DNA of 25,685 bases from Elusimicrobiota bacterium. GTDB lineage: Bacteria > Elusimicrobiota > Elusimicrobia > O2-12-FULL-59-9. This document shows, one piece after another, positions 6,681 through 15,536 of this stretch (its first letter is position 1; each line of letters begins with the position of its first letter). A program made the translations under genes and the position numbers. The notes under the pieces were generated by a model. That model did no database searches and was not told the origin of the DNA. It was given only the letters and a program-made list of their open reading frames with translations. The stretch is taken from contig JACQRQ010000216.1 of NCBI GenBank assembly GCA_016206405.1, positions 1-25,685 on the forward strand, written 5' to 3'.

Positions 6681-7892
6681 ATGGAAAAGCTGGAAGTTTG
6701 CCCCGGCCATCCCTCCCTGAAGTTTTTGGAGCGGGACATCCAGGTCTTAAAGGACCAGAACCGCTATATCCGGTTGAGGCTGCTTGAGTCCGCGCAGGAA
6801 CCCGTTTCTCTCGTTGATGGAAAGCGGGTGGTCAATTTGACCTCCAACAATTATTTGGCGCTGGCCAACCATCCCGCGCTGAAGGCGGCGGCCATCGGAG
6901 CGACCCAAACCTACGGGGTGGGCAGCGCGGCGGTGCGCACCATTATCGGCAGCATGACCCTGCATGCAAAGCTGGAGCAACGGCTGGCGGAGTTCAAAGG
7001 GACCGAAGCGGCCCTGGTGCTGCAATCCGGTTTCGCCACCAATGTGGCGGTTTGCCAGTGCTTGATGTCGGGAGAAACCGATCTTTTGGTGTCCGACGCC
7101 CTCAACCATGCCTCCATCATCGACGGCGCGCGGCTGGCCAAATCGGAGAGAAAAATTTATCCCCACAAGGACATGGCGGCGCTCAGGAAAATTCTGGAAT
7201 CGCCGCAGGCCCGGAAAGCGCGGCGCAAAATGATCGTCACGGACGGGGTCTTCAGCATGGACGGCGACCTGGCGCCGCTGCCGGAAATCGTTGATTTGGC
7301 GGACCGCTATGGGGCCGTCGTCATGGTGGATGACGCGCACGCCAGCGGCGTGATGGGCAGAAACGGCCGGGGCACGGTGGACCATTTCCGCCTGCACGGC
7401 AAGGTGGCGATCCAGATCGGCACCTTGTCCAAGGCCATCGCCGCGCTCGGGGGATATGTCGCGTCCTCCGGGCTTCTGCGGGAATACATGATCTGCACCG
7501 CCAGGCCCTTTCTTTTTTCGAGTTCCCACCCGCCGTCGGTGGCGGCCACGTGCATCGCCGCCCTGGATATTTTGGAAAACGAACCGGAGAGAATCGCCCG
7601 ATTGTGGGACAATACCGGATTTTTCAAAGAAGGCTTGAAGAAGCTGGGTTTTGACACCGGCCGGAGCGAGACGCCCATCACGCCGGTGATGGTCGGCGAC
7701 ACGCAAAAAGCGAAAAGCTTCAGCGAGGCGCTCTTTGAAGAAGGCGTTTTCGCCCTTTGGATCGGCTACCCCACGGTGCCCAAGGGCCAAGAAAGGCTCA
7801 GGGCGATCGTCACCTCCGGACACGCCCAAGAGGACCTTGAATTTGCCCTGCGGAAGTTCCAAAAGACGGGAAAAGCGCTCGGATTAATCTAG
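6681..7892 (+). CDS. kbl: Glycine C-acetyltransferase (2-amino-3-ketobutyrate CoA ligase)
   Basis: It cleaves 2-amino-3-ketobutyrate with CoA to glycine and acetyl-CoA, completing threonine breakdown begun by Tdh. The 403-residue protein belongs to the PLP-dependent alpha-oxoamine synthases. TSNNYLAL is at 54-61, His143 (LNHASIIDG) would stack on the cofactor, VDDAHASG is at 216-223, and the PLP lysine is Lys251 in GTLSKAIAALGGY. The C-terminal block GYPTVPKGQERLR is characteristic. It begins 24 nt after the tdh stop with an AAGGAC ribosome-binding site upstream. BioF-type enzymes share this fold, but the tdh neighbour favours Kbl. The 3' end converges on the ClpC-like gene with 12 nt between stop codons. 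Confidence 0.9.
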   Translation: MEKLEVCPGHPSLKFLERDIQVLKDQNRYIRLRLLESAQEPVSLVDGKRVVNLTSNNYLALANHPALKAAAIGATQTYGVGSAAVRTIIGSMTLHAKLEQRLAEFKGTEAALVLQSGFATNVAVCQCLMSGETDLLVSDALNHASIIDGARLAKSERKIYPHKDMAALRKILESPQARKARRKMIVTDGVFSMDGDLAPLPEIVDLADRYGAVVMVDDAHASGVMGRNGRGTVDHFRLHGKVAIQIGTLSKAIAALGGYVASSGLLREYMICTARPFLFSSSHPPSVAATCIAALDILENEPERIARLWDNTGFFKEGLKKLGFDTGRSETPITPVMVGDTQKAKSFSEALFEEGVFALWIGYPTVPKGQERLRAIVTSGHAQEDLEFALRKFQKTGKALGLI

Positions 7893-7904
7893 GCGGGTTA
7901 GACG

Positions 7905-10900
7905 CTATGTTTTCGGGGAGTTGAATTTGAAGGTGAGCTGTCCGGGGCGGGCGGGGTCGACGTCGATCTCGACCCGGGCGCCTTCCGCCATGCCGCCGTT
8001 TTTCAAAATCTCGTTGGCCAAGGGATCAAGAAGCTCCTTCTGGATAGTGCGCTCCATGGGCCTGACGCCGTAGAGCGAGTCGGCCCCTCTCTCGGCCAGA
8101 TAGGCCGTCGCCTTGTCGCTCAAAGCCAGGGTGATCTTCTTGTTCTTGAGCAGCCTGTCGTTGATATTGGGAATGAGCTTTTCCGCCAGAATTTTCTTGA
8201 TCTGAACCGGCGTCAGCGCGTTGAAAACCAAAATGTCGCCGAGGCGGTTGATGAACTCCGGCGGAAAGAACTCCTCCACCTGCCCCATGACCGTCTCCTG
8301 GCGGTTTTGCCGGGCGCTTTCCTCCTGCGGCTGCTGCGCCTGCTCCTGGCCGGAGGCGAAGCCCATCTGCCTTTTCTTGCCCTGACTTTCAAGCAGCCGG
8401 GCCCCCAGGTTGGAGGTCATCATAATAACGGTGTTTTTAAAGTTGACTTTCCGCCCCAAACCGTCCGTCAGGAAGCCGTAATCCAAAACCTGAAGAAAAA
8501 TCTTGAAAACGTCCGGATGAGCTTTCTCGATCTCGTCCAAGAGCACCACGCTGTAGGGCTTGCGGCGCACCGCCTCCGTGAGCTTTCCGCCCTCCTCGTG
8601 GCCCACGTATCCCGGAGGGGCGCCGACGAGTCTGGAAACGGCGAACTTCTCCATGAATTCCGACATGTCGACCCGGATCAGGGCGTCTTCGCTGCCGAAG
8701 AGAAATTCAGCCAAGCCCTTGGCCAGTTCCGTCTTGCCCACGCCGGTCGGGCCTAAAAAGAGAAACGAGCCGATGGGCTTGTCGGGATCCTTAAAATTGG
8801 TGCGGCTTCGGCGGATGGCGCTTGCGACCGCTTTGAGCGCCTCGTCCTGGCCCAAAACCCGTTTGCGCAGCGAGCTTTCGATGTTGAGCAGCTTTTCGGT
8901 CTCGCCCGCGCTCATCTTGGCGGCGGGAATGCCGGTCCATTGGGAAACGATCTGGGCGATGTCGTCCTCGCTCACTTCCGGAGGACCGCGCTGGCGCTGC
9001 GCCTGCCAAAGCTTGAAATCCGCGTCGAACTGCTCTTGGGCCTGTTTCGATTTTTGCCGGTACTCCGCCGCCTTGGCGACCTGCTGGTCGATCAGGGCCT
9101 TTTCCTTGAGCTGCTTGAATTTTTGAGCGTCCTGCTCCAGCTTCTTGAGGCTCTCCGGCCAAGCCGCTTTCGAGCTCAAGCGCATGCGCGCCCGGCTGCC
9201 GGCCTCATCGATGAGATCGATGGCCGGGTCGGGCAGGTGGCGGTTGGTGACGTAACGGGAAGCCAGGGCGGCGGCGGCTTTCAGGGCCTCGTCGGCGTAG
9301 CGCACGTTGTGGTGCGCTTCATAGGTCGCTTTCAGGCCCCGCAGTATCTCCACCGTGTCTTCCACCGTGGAAGCCTCGACCAATACCGGCTGAAAACGCC
9401 GCTCCAGCGCCGCGTCCTTCTCGATATATTTGCGGTATTCGTCCAGCGTGGTGGCCCCGATGGCGTGGAGTTCCCCGCGCGCCAGGGCGGGCTTGAGCAT
9501 GTTGGAGGCGTCCATGGCGCCTTCGGCGCCGCCCGCGCCGAGCACGGTGTGAAGCTCGTCGATAAAGACGATGACGCTGCCGGCGTTGCGCCGGATCTCG
9601 TCCAAAATATTCTTGATCCTCTCCTCAAACTCGCCGCGGTATTTGGTGCCGGCGACGACGGCGGCCAAGTCCAGGCTCAAGACGCGCTTGCCTTCCAGCT
9701 CCGGGGGAACTTCGCCGCGCGCGATGCGCTGGGCCAGGCCTTCCACGATGGCGGTCTTGCCCACGCCCGGCGCGCCGATGAGGACCGGATTGTTTTTGGT
9801 GCGCCGGCCCAAGATGACCATCAGGCGGTCGAGTTCCTGGGACCTTCCGGTCACGGGAGGAATCTTGCCCTCATGCGCCATCACCGTCAAATCCCGGGAA
9901 AAATTATCCAAATTCGGCGTCTTGGACTTTGGCGCCGGCGGGGGCGGGTTCTTGGATTTGCCGTCTTCCGGGTCGCCGAAGGGATTTAGCTGGAAATTAT
10001 AATTATCCAGCCAGCTCTGGGCGATCTTGCCGAGTTTTGCCGCCAGGGCCGCGTTCTTTTCCGCATGCTCTATGCTGATTTCCAGAGCTCCAAGTTTTGG
10101 GGCCTCTTGACCCCCGCTCCGGGCGGCTTGGCGCTTTAATTCCTTCAAAGCGCGCCGGTAGCTCTCAGCGGCCTTTTTATAAAATGAAATGGCATTGGGC
10201 AGCCGGACGTCGTTTTTTTCAGCGTAATTTAGGAGGGCGTTTCCTTCATAGATATCCAGAGGGGCATCCGCGGTCGAGGCGTTATCGATCGCGAAGGGCT
10301 CGCTCAAGACCCAGACCTCGTCTTCCTTTTTAACAAGCAGCTTGCCTTTAAGAGACAGGCGATAAAAAATGTCCTTAAGTTGGGGCGCGGTCAATTTCAG
10401 CTTGGCGGCGATGAGCTCCATCTCTTTCGCGGCGCCCCCTTCGCTCCAATCCAAGTCGGCGCCCGGCTCGAACCAAAACGCAAGTTCCCGCAGAGCCGCC
10501 TGCTGCAGAGATTTCAGCCGGGGACGGACGGGGTCCCGGCTGATGTCGTCGATAAAATCCCACAGATACGGGACATGCGAGGGAAACTCCTCGCTGCGAT
10601 TTCTGCGCGCCACTTCATCGGATTCCATGTCATCGATGAGCATTTCCAAGCCGGCCAGCTCTTTTCTGTCGGGGGCTTTGGCCGGGCGCCCTACGGCGTA
10701 AAATTGAGTCGACAGAAATTCCCGCGCTTTTTCGACGGCGCGCTTGTCTTGTGAGGACTGCATGTGGTTGTACGAGAGTGAGATATCCGTTTGCTCTTTA
10801 AGCAGGCCGGCGGCGGCATTGTCGGCAAGAGCCGTGAGAAGAGCGGTGTTTTTCACGATGAAAGCGGAAGAGGAGCGGCTCTTTTCCTTGAGGGAAGAAA

Positions 10901-11822
10901 AGGCCTTCAAGGCCTCCGAAAATCCCAGAAAGGCCGCAGCGAAGCTATGTTGGTTGTAAGCCTGAACGCTTCCCCGGACTATTTCCGGCAAATCGTCGCG
11001 CGGCCAGGGAGTCTTTTTGTCGGTCCAAAGCGCCGCGTGGATATAGCCTTGGGGAATTTTCATGACCCGTCCGCCGTCGACGGCCTCACGGACTTGCGCC
11101 TTGAGGCGGTCGTCCGCTTTGGAGACCGTTTCCTCGTTGATGAAAGATCCCGGGTCCCTTTGACCGGCGCGTATGAATATCAACGGTACGGACGCCAACG
11201 CGACGGACCCGGCGGAATCAGAGCCTGGAAAAATGGCGAGCATCGGATCGGAAGAAAGCCCCGCATAAACCGTCAAAACGGTCAGCGCCGCCAAGGCGCC
11301 CCATGTCCAGAGGCGGCTGCGCTCAAAGAGGGCGCTTCGGTCGTTGTTGAAATTAGGCCGTTGGGGCGGGGGAGAAACCAAATTCCAGCCGGCCTTCCCT
11401 GCAAAATTGGCCCGCGGCGCATGCGCGCTCCTAAAGTCCATGGGCGCCTCAAAACCGAACACAGGAGGGGTTTCGCGGCTTCCGGACGAATCCGTTCCAT
11501 CAATGCGGTTCTGGAGATCATCGGCGCTGGCTTTGGAAGCTGAGACATTTTCCTGCCGGTTGGCCCGGTACACCTGAGCCAAGGCGGCGGAAACGCGTTC
11601 AAGTTTTTGCATGCGCGCCGGATTGCTCAGGCCGGAGTTCTGGACCTGAATGTCCGCGGATCGCGCAAGGCGCGCGCGCCGCCCAATTTGCGGGCTGCGC
11701 TTAAAACGGCTCTTGAGGACTTTCGCGGGCCGATAAGAGGCAGCCGACGCCGCGGGAACGGACGGGAGGCCGGAGGCAAGCATCAAAGACGCCGACAAAA
11801 AAATCGACAAGGTTCGCTTCAT
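7905..11822 (-). CDS. ClpC-type AAA+ unfoldase with a novel membrane-associated N-terminal half
   Basis: The 1305-residue protein has two halves. Residues ~636-1305 are a canonical two-domain HSP100. Domain 1 has Walker A GAPGVGKT (683-690), Walker B VIVFIDELHT (750-759) and pore loop KYRG. A short ClpC-like middle segment follows (~880-950). Domain 2 has GPTGVGKT (1024-1031), VVLLDEIEKAH (1092-1102), pore loop GYVG and sensor-2 GVRP. A Met-Gly-Phe tripeptide at 1153-1155 sits where ClpC and ClpA carry their ClpP-docking loop. The normal Clp_N double repeat is missing. Instead residues 1-~25 look like a signal peptide or signal anchor. Hydrophobic segments lie at ~171-189 and ~206-218, then an unknown helical region that may include a winged-helix-like part (~467-511). 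The start at 11822 is chosen because MKRTLSIFLSASLML opens the signal sequence and TATAAT ends 7 nt upstream; the frame stays open to 11858. ATP use implies the ATPase half faces the cytoplasm. Confidence 0.85.
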   Translation of the reverse strand: MKRTLSIFLSASLMLASGLPSVPAASAASYRPAKVLKSRFKRSPQIGRRARLARSADIQVQNSGLSNPARMQKLERVSAALAQVYRANRQENVSASKASADDLQNRIDGTDSSGSRETPPVFGFEAPMDFRSAHAPRANFAGKAGWNLVSPPPQRPNFNNDRSALFERSRLWTWGALAALTVLTVYAGLSSDPMLAIFPGSDSAGSVALASVPLIFIRAGQRDPGSFINEETVSKADDRLKAQVREAVDGGRVMKIPQGYIHAALWTDKKTPWPRDDLPEIVRGSVQAYNQHSFAAAFLGFSEALKAFSSLKEKSRSSSAFIVKNTALLTALADNAAAGLLKEQTDISLSYNHMQSSQDKRAVEKAREFLSTQFYAVGRPAKAPDRKELAGLEMLIDDMESDEVARRNRSEEFPSHVPYLWDFIDDISRDPVRPRLKSLQQAALRELAFWFEPGADLDWSEGGAAKEMELIAAKLKLTAPQLKDIFYRLSLKGKLLVKKEDEVWVLSEPFAIDNASTADAPLDIYEGNALLNYAEKNDVRLPNAISFYKKAAESYRRALKELKRQAARSGGQEAPKLGALEISIEHAEKNAALAAKLGKIAQSWLDNYNFQLNPFGDPEDGKSKNPPPPAPKSKTPNLDNFSRDLTVMAHEGKIPPVTGRSQELDRLMVILGRRTKNNPVLIGAPGVGKTAIVEGLAQRIARGEVPPELEGKRVLSLDLAAVVAGTKYRGEFEERIKNILDEIRRNAGSVIVFIDELHTVLGAGGAEGAMDASNMLKPALARGELHAIGATTLDEYRKYIEKDAALERRFQPVLVEASTVEDTVEILRGLKATYEAHHNVRYADEALKAAAALASRYVTNRHLPDPAIDLIDEAGSRARMRLSSKAAWPESLKKLEQDAQKFKQLKEKALIDQQVAKAAEYRQKSKQAQEQFDADFKLWQAQRQRGPPEVSEDDIAQIVSQWTGIPAAKMSAGETEKLLNIESSLRKRVLGQDEALKAVASAIRRSRTNFKDPDKPIGSFLFLGPTGVGKTELAKGLAEFLFGSEDALIRVDMSEFMEKFAVSRLVGAPPGYVGHEEGGKLTEAVRRKPYSVVLLDEIEKAHPDVFKIFLQVLDYGFLTDGLGRKVNFKNTVIMMTSNLGARLLESQGKKRQMGFASGQEQAQQPQEESARQNRQETVMGQVEEFFPPEFINRLGDILVFNALTPVQIKKILAEKLIPNINDRLLKNKKITLALSDKATAYLAERGADSLYGVRPMERTIQKELLDPLANEILKNGGMAEGARVEIDVDPARPGQLTFKFNSPKT

Positions 11823-11835
11823 TGAGAAAATTATA
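11823..11835 (-). promoter_or_regulatory. -10 box of a leaderless promoter for the ClpC-like gene
   Basis: A perfect TATAAT (minus strand, 11835-11830) is followed by seven bases and then the ATG at 11822. Transcription would start at or next to the start codon. No Shine-Dalgarno is present and no convincing -35 lies 16-18 nt upstream. Confidence 0.5.
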
Positions 11836-11891
11836 GGCCAATATGAAAGCAGGGGCATGAGCCCAATGGCCCAGCTAGTTCAAGTTAAAGG

Positions 11892-11942
11892 GCCCAGACG
11901 GACTCTGGGCACTTGGCCTCAGGCAAGATAGGCCTAAAGGCC
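11892..11942. repeat. Cluster of short stem-loops between purH and the ClpC-like gene
   Basis: The sequence GCCCAGA (11892-11898) pairs perfectly with TCTGGGC (11904-11910) across a 5-nt loop. GGCCT (11915-11919) pairs with AGGCC (11930-11934), and GGCCT-AA-AGGCC (11931-11942) forms a third, so the last two share the arm at 11931-11934 and are mutually exclusive. In the minus direction they follow the purH stop at 11982. Only three T residues follow the first hairpin, so a strong intrinsic terminator is not evident. The third palindrome resembles those at 4653-4713 and 19419-19434. Confidence 0.45.
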
Positions 11943-11981
11943 CACGGGAGGAAATTGCCCCGGCCGCGTCGACTCAGTTGT

Positions 11982-13496
11982 TTAATGGCGGAAGTGTCGA
12001 AGGCCCGTAAATACCATGGAAATGCCTTTTTGATTGCAGGCGTGGACGGTGTGGTTGTCGTGGCTGGTACCGCCGGGTTGAATGATCGCCTGGACCCCCG
12101 TGTGCATGGCTTCGACGATGCAATCCATGGACAAGGGTCCGTCCGAGGCGAGAACCAGCGAGTCGGAGGGGGCAAGGATGGGGTGCCGGTTCCGGCTTTT
12201 GAAAAGAGCGATGCGGATCGCTTCCGTCGCGGATGGCTGGCCGGAGCCGATGCCGATCGTGCGCGTTCCGCAGCTTAAGACGGCGGCGCTGGATTTCGTA
12301 TGCTTCGCGATCAGCCAGGAAAATTTAAGCGTGTGCATCTCCGTTTCGGTCGGCGCCCGTTGGGTCACGGCGCGAATTTCCACAGGGAGGGTGTGCTGGT
12401 TTTGCTCCTGCACCAGAAGGCCGCCGGATATCGGGTGGATGTTGATTTCTTTGGCCGCGATCAAGGAAGAAGGCAAAGTGATGATCCGGAGGTCTTTTTT
12501 GAGCTTGAGAACCTCCGCCGCCTCCTGGGAGAATTCCGGGGCCACCGCGCATTCAAGATACACGTCGGCGATCTGTTTGGCGGTTTCGGCGTCCACCTCC
12601 CTATTGAAAGCGACCAGGCTTCCGGGGGCGTTGGCCGGGTCAGACTCCCAGGCCAGCCGGAAATTCTCCGAAAGCCTGTAACCGGCGGCCGCGCCGACCA
12701 GCGAAGCGTGCTTGACCAGGGCGCAAGCGGAATCGGTCTGTTCAGAGACAAGGTCCCAGGCGGTTTCCAAATCCAGATAGTGGTTGAATGAAAGAGCCGA
12801 GCCTTGCAGCAGCTTGGCGGCCGGCAGCCCCCACGGTCTTTCGCCCGTCCTCCGGTAAAGGGCCGCCTTTTGATGGGGATTTTCTCCGAATTTGATGTCC
12901 TGGTTTTTTTTCAGGCCGATCACCCATTCTTCCGGAAAGGCTGTCCAGTCGTGCGCCAGATACTGCGCCACGGTCGCGTCATGATAGGAGCAGTGGGAAA
13001 AGGATTTGGCGGCCAATTCCCGCCTGCGCTTGAGATGGATGTCCTTGAATTCGCTGAGCGCAGAAACGGTGTCTTCATAATCCATGGGATCGCACAGCGA
13101 GATGACTTGGGTGAAATTTCTCGCGGCGGCCTTCAGCAATGCGGAAGCCCCGGGATCTATGTATTCCATCACCTCCGTTTCGGACAAATATCCTTTCTCA
13201 GCGATTTCTGAAATCGGATAGAGATTGATCGCGGCCAGGTCGATGTGCATGTCGGCGGCCCCGGGCATGCTCAGGCCGGCAAATAAGCGGGGCTGGGTCA
13301 TTTTAAGCCGCACGTCCCAGGGCTCCGGCAAATCCGCCAAGTTCTCGACCTCCTCAATGACCACCTCCGCTTGCAGGAGCAGCTTCGCCGTCGCGCCGGC
13401 GGACACGATGGCGTAGCCCAAGCGCGAAAGCTCGAAAGCGAATTCAACGATCCCGGTTCGGTCAGAAACGTACAAGAGGGCGGTTTTTTGTTCCAT
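11982..13496 (-). CDS. purH: Bifunctional AICAR formyltransferase / IMP cyclohydrolase, divergent
   Basis: PurH performs the last two steps of IMP synthesis. The 504-residue protein has the order expected: an MGS-like cyclohydrolase domain (~1-185) opening with VSDRTGIVEFA, then the formyltransferase domain with FGENPHQKAALY (203-214) and Lys262-His263 in VKHASLVG. It closes with AIIQPGG and the family-typical C-terminus VFTGLRHFRH. Several usually strict motifs have changed. The GRVKTLHP block reads DVRLKMTQP (Lys65 kept). AAAKN reads AAARN, so the second cyclohydrolase lysine is Arg126. NPCG after the catalytic His is SLVG, and the GAGQ-x-SR block reads GSGQPSA. One or both activities may be altered. 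It is the last gene of the riboflavin operon, 3 nt after ligA. No strong Shine-Dalgarno is visible before the ATG. Confidence 0.85.
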   Translation of the reverse strand: MEQKTALLYVSDRTGIVEFAFELSRLGYAIVSAGATAKLLLQAEVVIEEVENLADLPEPWDVRLKMTQPRLFAGLSMPGAADMHIDLAAINLYPISEIAEKGYLSETEVMEYIDPGASALLKAAARNFTQVISLCDPMDYEDTVSALSEFKDIHLKRRRELAAKSFSHCSYHDATVAQYLAHDWTAFPEEWVIGLKKNQDIKFGENPHQKAALYRRTGERPWGLPAAKLLQGSALSFNHYLDLETAWDLVSEQTDSACALVKHASLVGAAAGYRLSENFRLAWESDPANAPGSLVAFNREVDAETAKQIADVYLECAVAPEFSQEAAEVLKLKKDLRIITLPSSLIAAKEINIHPISGGLLVQEQNQHTLPVEIRAVTQRAPTETEMHTLKFSWLIAKHTKSSAAVLSCGTRTIGIGSGQPSATEAIRIALFKSRNRHPILAPSDSLVLASDGPLSMDCIVEAMHTGVQAIIQPGGTSHDNHTVHACNQKGISMVFTGLRHFRH

Positions 13497-13499
13497 GAG

Positions 13500-15536
13500 C
13501 TATTTTTGAGATTTGATTATAGCTAAAAAGTCCTTCTCGGATAAAACCGGGACGCCCAAGCGGCGGGCCTTATCGGCCTTGGAGCCCGGCTCCTTTCCGG
13601 CAACGACAAAGCTCGTTTTCTTGGAGACTGAGGAGGCGGTCCGGGCTCCCAAAGCGCGCGCGGCGTCTTCCGCCTCGCGGCGCGAGAAGCCTTCCAACTC
13701 CCCCGTAAAGACAAAGGTTTTTCCGGCATGCAGGGACCCGGGGGGCAAAAGCGCGGCGGGCTCGGTGAAGTTGACGCCGGCGATTTCTATTTTTTTCAGC
13801 ATATCGGCGTTGGATTTTTGGGAGAAATACCGGACGACGGACGCGGCGATGACGGGCCCGACTTCCGCGATGCCGGAGAGGAGCGGCTCGCCGGCGTCTT
13901 GAAGCGCCCTGAGGTTGCCGAAATGCGCGGCCAAAATCCGGGCCAGCTTTTCTCCCAGGTGGCGGATGCCCAAGCCGAAGAGAAGGCGATGGAGGGGCAG
14001 GCGCTTGCTTTTTTCTATCGCGGCGAGAAGATTGGCGGCTTTTTTTTGGGCGAAGAGGTCCAGGTCCAGAAGTTTTTCCGAGTTGAGGGCGTAGAGGCCG
14101 GAAATATCGGAAATGAGCTTCTTGTCGATGAGTTGATCCACCGCGGACTCCCCCAGACCCTCGATGTCGGCCGCCGCGCGCGAACCGAAATGAAGCACCC
14201 TCCTTTTCAATTGGGCCGGGCAGCCGGGATTGAGGCAGCGGTGGGCCACCTCCTCCTCGACTTCCTTGACGACTTTGGCGGAGCAGGAGGGACAAAGCTC
14301 CGGCGCGGAAACCGGCGTTTCTTTGCCGCTGCGCACGGAAGCCACGACCTTGACCACCTTGGGTATCACCTCACCGGCGCGTTCCACCACCACCCGGTCG
14401 CCCAACCGGATATCCAGCCTGCGGATTTCGTCGAAATTGTGCAGGCTGGCCGAGGAAATCGTGACCCCTCCGCAAAACACGGGCTCCAACTCGGCCACGG
14501 GAGTGATCGTCCCCGTGCGCCCCACGGAGAAAGCGACGCCGCGCAGCCGCGTGGTGGCTTGCTGTGCCTGATATTTCAACGCGATGGCCCAGCGCGGGCT
14601 TTTCGAGGTCGTCCCGAGGGCTTTTTGGAGGTCGAATTCGTTGACTTTCACCACGAGCCCATCCGCCTCGAAGTCCAGACGGCGGATTTCGCCTTCCATT
14701 TTCTCGTAGAAGCGGACCACCTCCTCGACGTTTGGAAGGCGCCTGAACACGGGGTTGGTCGGGAGCCCCCAGCGCCCGCACGCCTCGATAAACTTCAGGT
14801 GCGAGGCGATAGTTTTCCGATGCCCCTCAATGCGGCCGAAGGAATGCGCGAAAAATCTAAGCGGCCTTTGCGCCGTGACGCGGGAATCTTTTTGCCGGAG
14901 GGCTCCCGCAGCGGCGTTTCTGGGATTGACGAAAGGGGGAAGATTTTCCTGCTTTTGCCGCGCATTGAGGGCGGCGAAGTCTTTGCGGCTCATGTACACT
15001 TCTCCGCGCACGTCAAATAGGTCGGGAGGGGAATCGCTCAAAAGTTTGAGGGGAATGGAGGGTATGGTGCGGATGTTGGGGGTGATGTCTTCGCCGGTGG
15101 CGCCGTCCCCGCGAGTCGCGCCGAGCTTCAGAACGCCTTTTTCGTAGGTCAGGGAGCAGGAGACGCCGTCGATTTTAGCCTCGACGATGTAGCTCCATCT
15201 TTTTTTGCCGAGAGCTTTGCGGATACGCGCGTCCCATTCCCGGGCCTCTTCAGGCGAGTAGGTGTTGTCCAAAGAAAGCATCAAGGCCGCGTGGCGAACG
15301 GGACTAAAATCCGTGGCCGCGCCGCCGCCGACCCGCTGGGTGGGGGAGTCCGCCGCGATGCACTCCGGATGCGCGCGCTCGAGTTCCTGCAACCGCTTAA
15401 GGAGCGCGTCGTATTGGCCGTCGGATATCTCCGGGTCGGCCAGGACGTAATAGCGGTTATCATGGCGCCGGAGCGATTGGCGCAGCGCTTCAATCTCCCG
15501 CTGTGGATTTTTGGGTTTTGGTTGGCGGGCGGACAT
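13500..15536 (-). CDS. ligA: NAD-dependent DNA ligase
   Basis: LigA seals nicks in duplex DNA using NAD, in replication and repair. The 678-residue protein has the full bacterial architecture. The Ia domain contains RYYVLADPEISDGQYD. The adenylation domain has the nucleotidyl-accepting Lys121 in KIDG (121-124; KLDG is more usual). An OB domain follows, then a four-cysteine zinc finger (CPSC ... CLNPGC), the helix-hairpin-helix region, and a C-terminal BRCT domain (~595-678, KTFVFTGELEGFSRREA). The ATG at 15536 lies 47 nt inside nusB. No later ATG would keep the Ia domain, so the overlap looks genuine. Only a weak A-rich stretch precedes it, suggesting translational coupling to nusB. Confidence 0.95.
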   Translation of the reverse strand: MSARQPKPKNPQREIEALRQSLRRHDNRYYVLADPEISDGQYDALLKRLQELERAHPECIAADSPTQRVGGGAATDFSPVRHAALMLSLDNTYSPEEAREWDARIRKALGKKRWSYIVEAKIDGVSCSLTYEKGVLKLGATRGDGATGEDITPNIRTIPSIPLKLLSDSPPDLFDVRGEVYMSRKDFAALNARQKQENLPPFVNPRNAAAGALRQKDSRVTAQRPLRFFAHSFGRIEGHRKTIASHLKFIEACGRWGLPTNPVFRRLPNVEEVVRFYEKMEGEIRRLDFEADGLVVKVNEFDLQKALGTTSKSPRWAIALKYQAQQATTRLRGVAFSVGRTGTITPVAELEPVFCGGVTISSASLHNFDEIRRLDIRLGDRVVVERAGEVIPKVVKVVASVRSGKETPVSAPELCPSCSAKVVKEVEEEVAHRCLNPGCPAQLKRRVLHFGSRAAADIEGLGESAVDQLIDKKLISDISGLYALNSEKLLDLDLFAQKKAANLLAAIEKSKRLPLHRLLFGLGIRHLGEKLARILAAHFGNLRALQDAGEPLLSGIAEVGPVIAASVVRYFSQKSNADMLKKIEIAGVNFTEPAALLPPGSLHAGKTFVFTGELEGFSRREAEDAARALGARTASSVSKKTSFVVAGKEPGSKADKARRLGVPVLSEKDFLAIIKSQK

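Noticed and set aside
6747..7862. Long open frame antisense to kbl (371 codons)
   Set aside because: It mirrors the codon structure of a well-supported PLP enzyme, has Arg/His/Gly-rich composition and shows no recognisable motif.
8940..9989. 349-codon plus-strand frame inside the ClpC-like gene
   Set aside because: It lies opposite the conserved AAA+ domain 1 and middle region and has shadow-like composition.
13728..15020. Long plus-strand open frame (430 codons) antisense to ligA
   Set aside because: It is an antisense shadow of GC-rich ligA codons; ligA has all its domains and motifs, and the antisense product resembles nothing.
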